From contig JBOHRW010000069.1 in assembly GCA_050732935.1 (NCBI GenBank), forward strand, positions 1-44,558: a stretch of 44,558 nt of DNA. Direction: 5' to 3'. How positions within the stretch are numbered: position 1 is the stretch's first letter; the number at the start of each line of letters is the position of its first letter. Of this stretch, positions 17,271 to 25,164 are shown one piece after another. The position numbers were made by a program, and so were the translations under genes. Below the pieces are notes generated by a model that saw only the letters and a list, made by a program, of their open reading frames with translations, had not been told where the DNA came from and searched no databases. This stretch comes from DASRVA01 sp050732935. GTDB taxonomy: Bacteria > Gemmatimonadota > Gemmatimonadetes > JACCXV01 > JAHWKZ01.

Positions 17271-18404
17271 CAGGACTTCTCCCCCGCCGGCTGCGTCTCC
17301 CGTCGACCGGTCGCCTGCCGCAGCCAGGCCTCCATGAAGCCCGTGATATCGCCCGCCAGCACTGCCTCCACGTTGGAGGTCTCCTCGCCAGAGCGGTGAT
17401 CCTTGACCAGCGTGTACGGATGCAGGACGTAGGAGCGGATCTGACTTCCGAACGCGATCTCCTTCTTCTCCGCCTCGAGCTCCTCGCGGGACTTCTCGCG
17501 CTCCGCCTTCAGGTACTGGTGGAGACGACTCCTCAAGAGCCGCAAGGCGGTCTCGCGGTTGCGATGCTGGCTCCTCTCGGCCTGGCTCTGAACGACGATG
17601 CCAGTGGGGAGATGCGTGATCCGGACGGCGCTGCTGGTCTTGTTGACGTGCTGACCACCCGCCCCACTCGCCCGGTAGGTGTCGACGCGCAGGTCCTTGT
17701 CCAGGATCTCGACCTCGATGTCGTCCGAGACGGCGGGATACACGAACACCGACGCGAAGGACGTGTGCCGCCGGGCGTTGGCGTCGAAGGGGCTGATCCG
17801 GACGAGCCGATGAACGCCCTTCTCGGCGCGGAGATACCCGTAGGCATAATCCCCATCGACCTCCATGGTCGCGCGGGTGATGCCGGCCTCCTCCCCTTCC
17901 TGGATGTCCAGGATCCTGTACTCGTAGTCGTTGCTCTCCATCCAACGGGTGTACATGCGCAGCAGCATGGCGGCCCAGTCCTGGCTCTCGGTCCCTCCGG
18001 CTCCCGAATGGATCGTCAGGATCGCGTCGAGCGGATCGTCGGGGTCCTGCAACATGCCTCGGAACTCGAAGCGCTCGAAGCGTTGCTCGAGGTCGCCCAG
18101 ATGGGCCTCGAACTCCGCCCAGACCGCGGCCCCCTCCTCGTCGGCCAGCAGCTCCAGCATCTCCCTGGTCTCGGCGATCTCCCGGCCCAGTGCGTCGTGG
18201 TTCTCGACCCACTGCCGGTGCGCCTTCAGCTCGGCCAGCAGGTTCTTCGCGCGCTCGTTGTCGGTCCAGAAATCCGGCTCTGTCGACGCCGCCTCCAGGG
18301 CGGCTATCCGTTCCCGCCTGGCCGGAAGGTCAAAGACGGCTCCCGAGGAGCTCGAGACGCTCCTCTAACCCGTCGATGACCTGGAGGTGTGTCGAATCCT
18401 TCAC
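17270..18404 (-). CDS. prfB: Peptide chain release factor 2, with programmed +1 frameshift
   Basis: RF2 recognises UGA and UAA and triggers peptide release. The zero frame starts at GTG 18404 (overlapping the stop of the GGDEF gene, GTGA) and reads 24 codons to an in-frame TGA at 18332-18330. Slipping +1 on CTT-T continues as GAC and gives a full-length protein of about 377 residues ending at 17270. The body shows the SPF codon-recognition tripeptide (RISPFDANARRHTSF), the peptidyl-transferase motif GGQ (SGAGGQHVNKTSSAVR) and the usual C-terminal VLHPYTLVKDHR. The frameshift design lets RF2 scarcity raise its own synthesis. Annotation from internal starts would lose about 80 N-terminal residues. 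Confidence 0.95.
18329..18345 (-). promoter_or_regulatory. prfB programmed frameshift site
   Basis: Reads CGGGAG, then C-CGT, then CTT TGA C on the minus strand. CTT TGA C is the classic RF2 slip site; the purine-rich GGGAG just upstream acts as the internal Shine-Dalgarno element, here one base further away than in E. coli. It sits after 24 zero-frame codons, as in the E. coli gene. Confidence 0.9.
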
Positions 18405-19408
18405 GCCTTCAACTTAGCGTCGACCGCGGCCTGGCGCCCGGGCTCGCGCGCGGTCGGGGCCTCGTCCTCCGCTTCCTCGGCCCCGTCGCGCCGGCGGTCG
18501 ACTACGTAAACCGAGCCCCTGAAGGACTTGGCGTACGACTTCATCTCGCTGGCCAGCTCGCTGACCTTCGCCGGGTGCGTGAAGCTCCGCCGGACGTTCG
18601 AGACGCAGCCAATCGACAGCGTCATCAGGGGGATCTCGCTGACGCTGCCCTGTCGATCCTTGGCCAGGATGTGCCCGCGCCCCCGATCCTCCTCTCCGTA
18701 CTGGAGAGGCATGAGGGTGTCGAAAGCGTCGATGATCGCGTGCGACACCCGCGCCAGGTCCTCGAACGGCAGCGTATAGATGAAATCGTCTCCCCCGATG
18801 TGGCCGACGAACCCGCGGTCCGAGAGCCGCCGCACCGTATCGCGGAGGATGAGCGACAGGATCCAGATGACGCGGTCGCCACGATGGTAGCTGTAGCTGT
18901 CGTTGAACTCCTTGAAGGAGTCGATGTCGGCGTAGCACACGGCGAAGCGCTCGCCGCTCGCAATGCGGCGCTGAATGTCGTGCTGGATGATCTTCGTTCC
19001 GGGCAACATGGTCGATGGATGGACGGCGACGTCCCGCGCGAACCGATCCAGCACGGTCCGCAGCCGCAGGACCTGTTCCCGACCCGAGTGGGTGCCGCAG
19101 AGGAACTCGTCGGCGCCGCTCTCGAACGCCCCGGCGATCTCGTCCACTCGATGCTCGCGCGAGTGAAACAAGATCGGCACGACGCTGTTGAACGGATCGT
19201 TCTTGAGCCTTCGACAGAGACTTACGGCCGCCGGGAAGTCGCGATCGGCGTCGAGCACGAGCAGGTCCACGATCCCACGCTCGAGCGCCTGGATGACGTC
19301 GGCCCCGGAGTCGAACGCGGTCAGCTCGCCCGAGCGTTCGTCCAGAAAGCGCTCGAGGGCCTCGGGGGTTCGGGGCCCGCCCAGGTACAGCACGGTGAGC
19401 CCGCTCAT
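18401..19408 (-). CDS. Receiver-like plus GGDEF diguanylate cyclase-like regulator
   Basis: 335 residues. The N-terminal ~125 resemble a response-regulator receiver: LTVLYLGG, DLLVLDADRDFPAAV (a possible phosphoacceptor Asp) and VVPILFHSREHRVDEIAGAF. Residues about 140-300 form a GGDEF domain: FAVCYADIDSFKEFNDSYSY, YHRGDRVIWIL and the signature HIGGDDFIYTL. The signature is GGDDF where GGDEF or GGEEF is usual, so Asp replaces the fourth-position Glu; activity may be altered. MTLSIGCVSN is the usual downstream strand. There is no membrane segment, and the C-terminus is a charged tail. It precedes prfB by a GTGA overlap, so the two are co-translated for no obvious functional reason. Confidence 0.8.
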   Translation of the reverse strand: MSGLTVLYLGGPRTPEALERFLDERSGELTAFDSGADVIQALERGIVDLLVLDADRDFPAAVSLCRRLKNDPFNSVVPILFHSREHRVDEIAGAFESGADEFLCGTHSGREQVLRLRTVLDRFARDVAVHPSTMLPGTKIIQHDIQRRIASGERFAVCYADIDSFKEFNDSYSYHRGDRVIWILSLILRDTVRRLSDRGFVGHIGGDDFIYTLPFEDLARVSHAIIDAFDTLMPLQYGEEDRGRGHILAKDRQGSVSEIPLMTLSIGCVSNVRRSFTHPAKVSELASEMKSYAKSFRGSVYVVDRRRDGAEEAEDEAPTAREPGRQAAVDAKLKA

Positions 19409-19421
19409 CCCGGGCCGCCGG

Positions 19422-20582
19422 TCAGTCTTCGGTGGCGAGCGGTCGGTACGGCGGATCGATCCACTGCCTGTTCTCCTCGAGCCCTGTCGTCACGACGACC
19501 GCGCTGCGCGACTGAGGCGGCGTGTCGGTGACGAATACCGCATCCACCTCAGGCCACCGCTCTACCATCTGCGGCCCGCGTCGCGAGCCCAGGACGAAGA
19601 GGGAGGTGGCCAGGATGTCGCTGATCAGGGCATCCTCTGAGAAGACGCTGACGCTGACCAGGCCGACGTCGATGGGTCGCCCCGACCGGGGGTCGATGAG
19701 GTGACCGTAGCGCTGGCCCCCGATCGTCACCTGACGCTTCAGCGACGAAGACGTGGAGGCTGATCCAGGCGGCATCTCGAAGATGGCGAACCCGTCATCG
19801 GGATCGAACGGGTTCCTGAGCTCGATCGGCCACGAGCCGCCTGTCGATTCCGGCCCCGGGCCGAAGAAGACGAGATCCCCGGAGAAATCGACGATGCCGC
19901 TGGTCGCCCCCGCGTTCAGCATGGCCTCGCGCATGCGGTCCAGCGCGAAGCCCTTCATGACCGCGCGCAGATCGAGCTGCATGCCCGAATCGGGCAGGAA
20001 GACGGTGTTGGCCAGGGTATCGAGCTCCACGCGCGACCATCCGACGTGGCTCTTGGCGGCCGCGATGGAGGCGGGATCCGGAATGCGGGGCTCCGCGGAA
20101 GGCCCGAATCCCCACAGATCCACCAGGGGCCCGACAGTAGGATCGAAGGCGCCTTCGGTCCGTTCCGCCCACTGAAGGGCCGCGGCGATGGCCGTCTCCG
20201 TCCACGGGCTGATCTCGATGGGCTGCCCTCCCGCGGCCCGATTGACGGCGGCGACCTCGCTGCCCGGGTTCAGCCGGTCCAGCAGCCGCTCGACCGAGTC
20301 GGCCACCGCGAACCCGGCCTCGAGGGCCCGGCGCGCGGTAGCCGAGTCGGGCGCCGAGACCGTGGCCCTCCCCTGCGTGGATAGCACGAACCGGCGCTCG
20401 GAGACCTCGACGCCGGGAAACTCCTCGGTTGCCTCGTGGATCGCGTGCGCGATCACCAGGGGGGCGTCGTCGTCGGGGTCGTCCTCCGCGCGCTGCGCGC
20501 TGGCGCAGGCGGAGAGGCCGGCGCAGGCGGAGAGCAGGACCGACACGAGCTCGCGGGCCAGGAGGGAACGACCGATAGGCAT
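19422..20582 (-). CDS. apbE: ApbE-type FAD:protein FMN transferase, lipoprotein
   Basis: Periplasmic enzyme that attaches FMN covalently to Ser/Thr of target proteins. 386 residues from the ATG at 20582, which has GGAG nine bases upstream. The N-terminus is a lipoprotein-type signal with candidate lipoboxes LSAC and LSACAS. Family segments: LNPGSEVAAVNRAAGG, FDPTVGPLVDLWGFGP, LDLRAVMKGFALDRM (normally DLGGIAKGYAVD), VDFSGDLVFFGPGP, YGHLIDPRSGRPID and the metal site SEDALISDILATSLFVLG. No protein in this window carries an obvious flavinylation motif, so its targets (for example Nqr/Rnf-type subunits) are elsewhere. Lies downstream of the sigma/anti-sigma/lipoprotein genes, with a 43-base gap. 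Confidence 0.9.
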   Translation of the reverse strand: MPIGRSLLARELVSVLLSACAGLSACASAQRAEDDPDDDAPLVIAHAIHEATEEFPGVEVSERRFVLSTQGRATVSAPDSATARRALEAGFAVADSVERLLDRLNPGSEVAAVNRAAGGQPIEISPWTETAIAAALQWAERTEGAFDPTVGPLVDLWGFGPSAEPRIPDPASIAAAKSHVGWSRVELDTLANTVFLPDSGMQLDLRAVMKGFALDRMREAMLNAGATSGIVDFSGDLVFFGPGPESTGGSWPIELRNPFDPDDGFAIFEMPPGSASTSSSLKRQVTIGGQRYGHLIDPRSGRPIDVGLVSVSVFSEDALISDILATSLFVLGSRRGPQMVERWPEVDAVFVTDTPPQSRSAVVVTTGLEENRQWIDPPYRPLATED

Positions 20583-20625
20583 GGCCAGAAACTCCAATCT
20601 CTGCCGTCCCCGCGCAAGAACCCGG

Positions 20626-21462
20626 CTAGGGCTCGACGAGGCTCAGCTCGCTCTCCTGGGTCATATCCACGTTCCGCCGCCGGGGACCCTCGGGACCCAT
20701 CGTGACCTTGGTCAAGGTCGCCTGGGCGGTCGTCTCGACCCGCCGCACGATCCCCTGGCCATGGTCGAAGTGCAGTTGGCCACGCAGCCGGATCCGCTCC
20801 TCGGTCGTCTGCGGGGGCTTGCGAGCCAGGCTGTCGGCCTCGTACACGACCGGCAGATAGACATCGCCGTCGAAGGCGATGACGGCCGTTCGATCGTCGA
20901 GGGCTTCCAGCACGTAGGTGGAGCGGGTGACGACCGGCTCGGCCTGCGGGGAGAGGACGCGGACTTCCTGGGTCCAGCTGTCACCCACCTTGAGCGGGCG
21001 CTCCGGGAAGACGGGCTGGGTCTGATCGAGATAGGTCTTGAAGTCGAGGTTGCCGAAGGCTTCCCGGGCCGCCCCGAGATCGCCCACGTCCAGGATCTTG
21101 CCCTGGGGGGTGATCTCGACCCGCAGGGCGAACTCCTCGGGCATGCCCGGCTCACCCTCCTTCTCCGGCTTCGGCGGAAGGTGATAGGTCCAAGTCAGCA
21201 GGTAGTTGCCGCGCGGAGTCACGTCGGTGGCGACTTCCTCCACCGTCATCGTGCGCTCGTAGGACTGGTGTGCGGGCGCGCCTTCCGTAGTGTCCGGATG
21301 GGTCACGGTGCCCTGCAGGTGATAGCGATAATGGAGGGTGTCACCGACCTCGTAGTGGAGACGGAGCCGAACCTCGGAGAGTTCCTCGATCCCGCCATCC
21401 GAGCAGGCTCCGATCACTCCCGCCACGAGGACGAGGCCCGCCGCGTGTCGGAACCGTGTCAA
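20626..21462 (-). CDS. Predicted lipoprotein of unknown function
   Basis: 278 residues; lipoprotein signal MTRFRHAAGLVLVAGVIGAC with lipobox VIGAC, cleaved before Cys20. The mature part is beta-rich, opening with VRLRLHYEVGDTLHYRYHL and including YLLTWTYHLPPKP, LKVGDSWTQEVRVL and YVLEALDDRTAVIAFDG. The pattern (potency of a compound-like dose term to translate as growth of terms is absent) gives no catalytic motif. Resemblance to DUF6263-like beta proteins is only impression-level. It starts at a TTG overlapping the anti-sigma stop (TTGA), so the two are translationally coupled. A periplasmic or outer-membrane-facing sensor or effector of the sigma pathway is a reasonable guess, not a finding. 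Confidence 0.75.
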   Translation of the reverse strand: MTRFRHAAGLVLVAGVIGACSDGGIEELSEVRLRLHYEVGDTLHYRYHLQGTVTHPDTTEGAPAHQSYERTMTVEEVATDVTPRGNYLLTWTYHLPPKPEKEGEPGMPEEFALRVEITPQGKILDVGDLGAAREAFGNLDFKTYLDQTQPVFPERPLKVGDSWTQEVRVLSPQAEPVVTRSTYVLEALDDRTAVIAFDGDVYLPVVYEADSLARKPPQTTEERIRLRGQLHFDHGQGIVRRVETTAQATLTKVTMGPEGPRRRNVDMTQESELSLVEP

Positions 21463-21956
21463 CGCGACTCGGACAGGCTCGCCAGGACGATTCCCTTCGA
21501 CAGCGGATCCACGCTGCCGATGGCCATCGTAGCCTGCTCGAAGAGGCGGTACTCCGACGTCCACTGGGGATCCGGGGCGACGGCCTCGGGAGATGCGACG
21601 GGGCCGTCGGCGGGGGTCGACTCTCTCCATGGCTGGATCGAGAGGAGCGCCGCGATCGAGGCCGCCAGGGCCAGCGCGGTCGCCAGCCGGGGCGCGCGCC
21701 GGCGCGGCGTCAGCGACACCTTCCCCCAGAACTCGTCCCAGTAGCCATCGGGAGGCGCGGGCGGGTCGGCGGCGTACCAGCGCAGCGAGCTCAGCAGGGC
21801 GGCGCGCTCCTCGCGCAGGGTCCGGCAACGGTCACAGCGCCGCAGATGAGCCTCGGCGGCCCGCTCGGCCGAGGGCTCGAGACGACCGTCGAGCAGGGCG
21901 TAGATCGCCTCGGGGTCGATGTGCGTCTCGGGCTGCGGGATCGGGATTGGGCTCAT
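21459..21956 (-). CDS. Zinc-finger anti-sigma factor
   Basis: 165 residues. The N-terminal cytoplasmic domain has an acidic helix (DPEAIYALLDGRLEPSAE) and the zinc anti-sigma motif H-x3-C-x2-C in EAHLRRCDRCRTLREE, which binds ECF sigma factors. A single membrane helix follows at about 88-108 (LATALALAASIAALLSI), leaving a C-terminal periplasmic tail of about 55 residues. ATG at 21956 has GAGGAAG six bases upstream. The partner sigma gene is 111 bases upstream in the same direction, and a strong ECF-type promoter lies in the gap. Release of the sigma factor probably follows an envelope signal or proteolysis. Confidence 0.88.
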   Translation of the reverse strand: MSPIPIPQPETHIDPEAIYALLDGRLEPSAERAAEAHLRRCDRCRTLREERAALLSSLRWYAADPPAPPDGYWDEFWGKVSLTPRRRAPRLATALALAASIAALLSIQPWRESTPADGPVASPEAVAPDPQWTSEYRLFEQATMAIGSVDPLSKGIVLASLSESR

Positions 21957-22007
21957 GGGTTCTTCCTCACTGCCTTATGGACGCAAACGGCACGCCATCG
22001 TTCAATC

Positions 22008-22033
22008 AGACGGGGGACTCCGGGCGGCGTTCC
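22008..22033 (-). promoter_or_regulatory. ECF-type promoter upstream of the anti-sigma gene
   Basis: On the minus strand GGAAC (22033-22029), a 16-base spacer, then CGTCTGA (22012-22006). This closely matches the GGAAC-N16-CGTCTGA-like promoters of ECF sigma factors. It lies between the sigma stop and the anti-sigma start, with a leader of about 45 bases. It would drive the anti-sigma, lipoprotein and perhaps apbE genes without driving the sigma gene itself. Confidence 0.65.
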
Positions 22034-22067
22034 AAGGTCCCGGCGCCCGGTGTGGATGGCAATGGGC

Positions 22068-22661
22068 TCACACCAGCAGGGCACGGAGCTTCTCCCGCGC
22101 GTAGAAGAGGTTCGAGCGCACGGTGGCCGGCGGGCACCCGCAGCGTGCGGCGACCTCCTCGGTCGACAGGCCCTCCACGTCATGGAGCACCACGACCTCG
22201 CGCTGGCGCGGCGGCAGCGAATGAATGGCCCGCTCCAGCCGAGCGAAGAACTCGCTCCGCTCGACGCGCCGATCAGGGGGTTCCAGTCGGACATCTGCGT
22301 AGTCCTCGGCGAATCCCTCTGGCGGCGGAGTCTCGTGCTGCCTCACCCGCCGTCGACTCCTCAGGTGGTCGAGAGCGGTGTTCACGATGATCCGCCGGGC
22401 CCAGGGAAAGAACGCCTCCGGCTGGGTGAGGAGCCCCAGGTTCTGGAACACCTTGACGAAAGCGTCCTGCAGCACGTCATCGGCATCGGCATGGGAGCCG
22501 GCGTAGCGTCGGGCCAACCCGTAGAAGGCGCCCCGATAGGCGTTCATCAGATCGCGGAAGGCGCGCTCGTCGCCACCCCGGGCGCGCCGGACGAGCTCGG
22601 CGGTGCGTTCCAGCTCGCCCTCGACCGCTCGGCCTCCGGACGCGACCATCGTCCCTGTCAT
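22068..22661 (-). CDS. ECF-family RNA polymerase sigma factor (RpoE-like)
   Basis: 197 residues from the ATG at 22661, which overlaps the upstream gene's stop (ATGA). Sigma region 2 spans about 25-95 (FRDLMNAYRGAFYGLARRY, DADDVLQDAFVKVFQN, WARRIIVNTALDHLRSRRR). Region 4 spans about 140-195 (LPPRQREVVVLHDVEGL, STEEVAARCGCPPATVRSN, LFYAREKLR). Regions 1.1 and 3 are absent, as in the ECF class. The linker includes a Pro- and acidic-rich stretch (PPPEGFAEDYADVRLEPPD). The anti-sigma factor follows on the same strand. Transcription of the sigma gene itself probably comes from the long upstream operon, so its supply may be constitutive. Confidence 0.95.
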   Translation of the reverse strand: MTGTMVASGGRAVEGELERTAELVRRARGGDERAFRDLMNAYRGAFYGLARRYAGSHADADDVLQDAFVKVFQNLGLLTQPEAFFPWARRIIVNTALDHLRSRRRVRQHETPPPEGFAEDYADVRLEPPDRRVERSEFFARLERAIHSLPPRQREVVVLHDVEGLSTEEVAARCGCPPATVRSNLFYAREKLRALLV

Positions 22662-24376
22662 ACCGCCTTTCCTCGCGATCCCGCCTCCTCGACACCGAGA
22701 ATCCAGGCCGCCACGCGGCCCACCTGCAGAGGCTCGCCGATCCGCCAGTAGGCGTGATCCTCGAAGACCGCCGAGCTGGAGTCCTCGGACAACGCCTCGA
22801 CCTCGGCCACGATCCGCCGTGCCCGCTCCCGCCAACGCGCCATGTTGTCGATCTCGAGGTCGACCCACCCCGCCTCCGCCCATCGCTCGACCGCGCCTGC
22901 GTCCATCTTCTCCCGCGCCTCCTCCTTGTAGGGAGGGATCTTCATCTCGGGCCCGCGCAGGAGCCGCCCGTCGGGGAGCCGGACCGGCAACCCGATGGAC
23001 AGGATCCGCGAACGGAGGTCCGTGTCATTCAAGACGATCGCCGAGCACGCGGCGCTCATTGCGGCCGGTTCCCCATCCGCCACCGCCTGGAGGCTGCCCA
23101 TGGTCGTCCGCAGCAGGTAGCCCTCGTAGAGGAGCTTGGAAAGTCGCGGCGGACCGAGCATTTCGAAGGCGACCGAAGCGGTCCCGTGCTGGGCCTCCAG
23201 CCGGCGCATCTCCTCGATGGCCCGGTGCCGCATGACACCCGCCCGATAGGAGGGGCCCAGCGTCGCGCCATCGAGGGCGCCCACGATCTCGCGTCCGGTG
23301 GTTCCCCCCTTGATCTCCCTGACCACATCGGCGGCGATCTCCTCGGGGGTCACGAACTCCATCTGCCCGAGGGCGGTCACCGTCTCGAACTCCTCGCACG
23401 AGAAGACTCCGTTCTCCCCGGTGTCGATGTACACCGATTCGAGCACGCGCGGTTCGCCCGTCTCGTCTTCGACCGGGGTCCATCCGGAGGCGCCGTCACC
23501 CGCCAGCGCGCCGACCACCTCGAGCGCGTTCTCGGGCGGACAGTCGTAGAGCGGGATCGGTCGCCCGCGCCGAAGGACGGGACCGGCGCCGATCCGTTTC
23601 CACGCGATCGCCGCGCTGGGCTTGATCTCCTTCACGATCGGCGCGTCCGGGGTGCGGGCCAGCAGGTACAGGAGCATCGAATGAGCCCCGGCGATCGACG
23701 ACTTGGTCAGCAGGACCCGGCTGGGCCTCTCCTCGGAGTGAGTGTAGGGGATATTCAGGCCCATTCCCCCCGAGCCCGTCGTTCCCACTTTCATGTACAC
23801 GGAGGTACCGCCCGCCCGCAGGGCCTCGCGCAGGATCTGGACGTGCCGGATGAGCTGAGGCAGCGACAGCGTCGTGAGGTGGTCCTCGATCACGTTCCGC
23901 AGCTCGTCGGCCCCGGCCTCTCCCCGATCCACCTCCGCGACCACCTTCTGCACGCGACGCGCGCTGTAGAATACGTCCTGATACGCGAAGGCCGTGGCCG
24001 TGTTGACGCAGTCGACGATGACATCGGGACGATGCTCCGCAACGATCTGGTAGAGAAAGGCGCGCCCGAGGATCTCTTCCGAGAGCTCGGACATCGTGTC
24101 CTCGATCAAAGTCCGGCGATGACTGTGATCCGCCTGGAGTCGCTGGCGGTCGAGCTCCCTGAGGTCCGACCGCACGAATACGTTGCCCCACGCGGGTACG
24201 ATCTCCGGCCGCCCCGGGTGCCCGGCCAGCGCACCGACCGCCTCCTCGGCCTCCTTACGCCGCAGGGAGTGGACGATCATTCGCGCCGGCCTCTCCAGGG
24301 CCAGCGCGCGCGCGATCGCCGAGCCCACCAGGCCCCACCCTCCCAGGATCAGGACCGTCCGTCCCTCGAGCTCCAC
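22658..24376 (-). CDS. Large Rossmann-fold (SDR/saccharopine dehydrogenase-like) protein
   Basis: About 572 residues. The N-terminus has a clear dinucleotide-binding motif, VLILGGWGLVGSAIARAL, after GTG at 24376 (a CTG at 24382 would overlap the rluB stop). The next parts read like an SDR: HRPDVIVDCVNTATAFAYQD, HVQILREALRAGGTSVYMKV and TGSGGMGLNIPYTHSEE, with a possible active-site KSSIAGAHSM. The C-terminal 250 residues (for example SVYIDTGENGVFSCEEFETV, EIKGGTTGREIVGALDG) match no family I know. No membrane segment is seen. It takes the place after rluB where cmk is often found, and its stop overlaps the sigma-factor start. The substrate cannot be inferred; a large cytoplasmic oxidoreductase or epimerase is likely. 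Confidence 0.75.
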   Translation of the reverse strand: MELEGRTVLILGGWGLVGSAIARALALERPARMIVHSLRRKEAEEAVGALAGHPGRPEIVPAWGNVFVRSDLRELDRQRLQADHSHRRTLIEDTMSELSEEILGRAFLYQIVAEHRPDVIVDCVNTATAFAYQDVFYSARRVQKVVAEVDRGEAGADELRNVIEDHLTTLSLPQLIRHVQILREALRAGGTSVYMKVGTTGSGGMGLNIPYTHSEERPSRVLLTKSSIAGAHSMLLYLLARTPDAPIVKEIKPSAAIAWKRIGAGPVLRRGRPIPLYDCPPENALEVVGALAGDGASGWTPVEDETGEPRVLESVYIDTGENGVFSCEEFETVTALGQMEFVTPEEIAADVVREIKGGTTGREIVGALDGATLGPSYRAGVMRHRAIEEMRRLEAQHGTASVAFEMLGPPRLSKLLYEGYLLRTTMGSLQAVADGEPAAMSAACSAIVLNDTDLRSRILSIGLPVRLPDGRLLRGPEMKIPPYKEEAREKMDAGAVERWAEAGWVDLEIDNMARWRERARRIVAEVEALSEDSSSAVFEDHAYWRIGEPLQVGRVAAWILGVEEAGSRGKAV

Positions 24377-24378
24377 GC

Positions 24379-25164
24379 TCAGGACGTCCCAGCCCGTTCG
24401 AGGATCCCTAGACCCACCGACGCGCGCAGCCGCTCGAGCTCCGCGGGAGCCAGCCTCCGCGCGGCCCCCGGAACCAGGCCGTCGAGCGTCACCGTCCCGT
24501 AGCGTGTCCGGACGAGCCGCTCCACCTCTCCCCCGCAGGCGACGATCATCCGGCGCACCTCCCGCTTGCGTCCCTCTCGGAGAACCAGCTCGATCCGTCG
24601 CCGGGCTGCGGGTCCGTTGCCGCGACGCTGAAGGACGCGCGCCTCGAACGGAGCCGTCCGCCCGTCCCCCAGCTCGATCCCGCGGGTCGCTCCCATCAGG
24701 AGCCGGTGCTCGTCCAGGTCGCCCCGGACATCGGCCACGTACGCGCGCTCGATCTCCCACCGGGGATGCGTGAGACGGTGCGCCAGCCGGCCGTCGTCGG
24801 TCAGCAGCAGAAGCCCTTCGGTGTCGCGGTCCAGGCGTCCCACGTACACGAGGCGCCCGGCCGAGGGCTCCTGGACGAGATCGTACACCGTGCGACCGCC
24901 ACCCGGGTCGGAGCGGGTGGTGAGAACACCCTTCGGCTTGTTCATCGCGAGACAGATCCCCTTCCCGCCGGAGGCTCCTGGAAAGCGCGCCCGGACGGCC
25001 CGACCGCGGACGGTGACCCGGTCGCGTCCGGGCTCGATCGTCGTTCCCGCCCGGGTGACGACCCGGCCGTTGACCGCCACCACGCCCGCGGCGATCAGGT
25101 CCTCCGAGCGCCTTCGCGAGGCCACCCCGGCCTGGGCCAGGTAGCGCTGCAGCCGGACCTTCAA
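24379..25164 (-). CDS. rluB: 23S rRNA pseudouridine synthase, RluB/RsuA family
   Basis: 261 residues. S4 RNA-binding domain at the N-terminus (VRLQRYLAQAGVASRRRSEDLI, VNGRVV) and the pseudouridine synthase core with catalytic Asp in VGRLDRDTEGLLLLTDDG, the RsuA-family signature. KREVRRMIVACGGEVERLVR is the usual C-terminal RNA-contact segment. Members with this order next to scpB are normally RluB, which modifies U2605 of 23S rRNA, but RsuA or RluE activity cannot be excluded from sequence. The ATG overlaps the scpB stop (ATGA). Confidence 0.9.
   Translation of the reverse strand: MKVRLQRYLAQAGVASRRRSEDLIAAGVVAVNGRVVTRAGTTIEPGRDRVTVRGRAVRARFPGASGGKGICLAMNKPKGVLTTRSDPGGGRTVYDLVQEPSAGRLVYVGRLDRDTEGLLLLTDDGRLAHRLTHPRWEIERAYVADVRGDLDEHRLLMGATRGIELGDGRTAPFEARVLQRRGNGPAARRRIELVLREGRKREVRRMIVACGGEVERLVRTRYGTVTLDGLVPGAARRLAPAELERLRASVGLGILERAGTS

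Noticed and set aside
17271..17300. Leader or T-box control of lysS or trpS
   Set aside because: Both genes overlap their upstream neighbours, leaving no room for a leader RNA.
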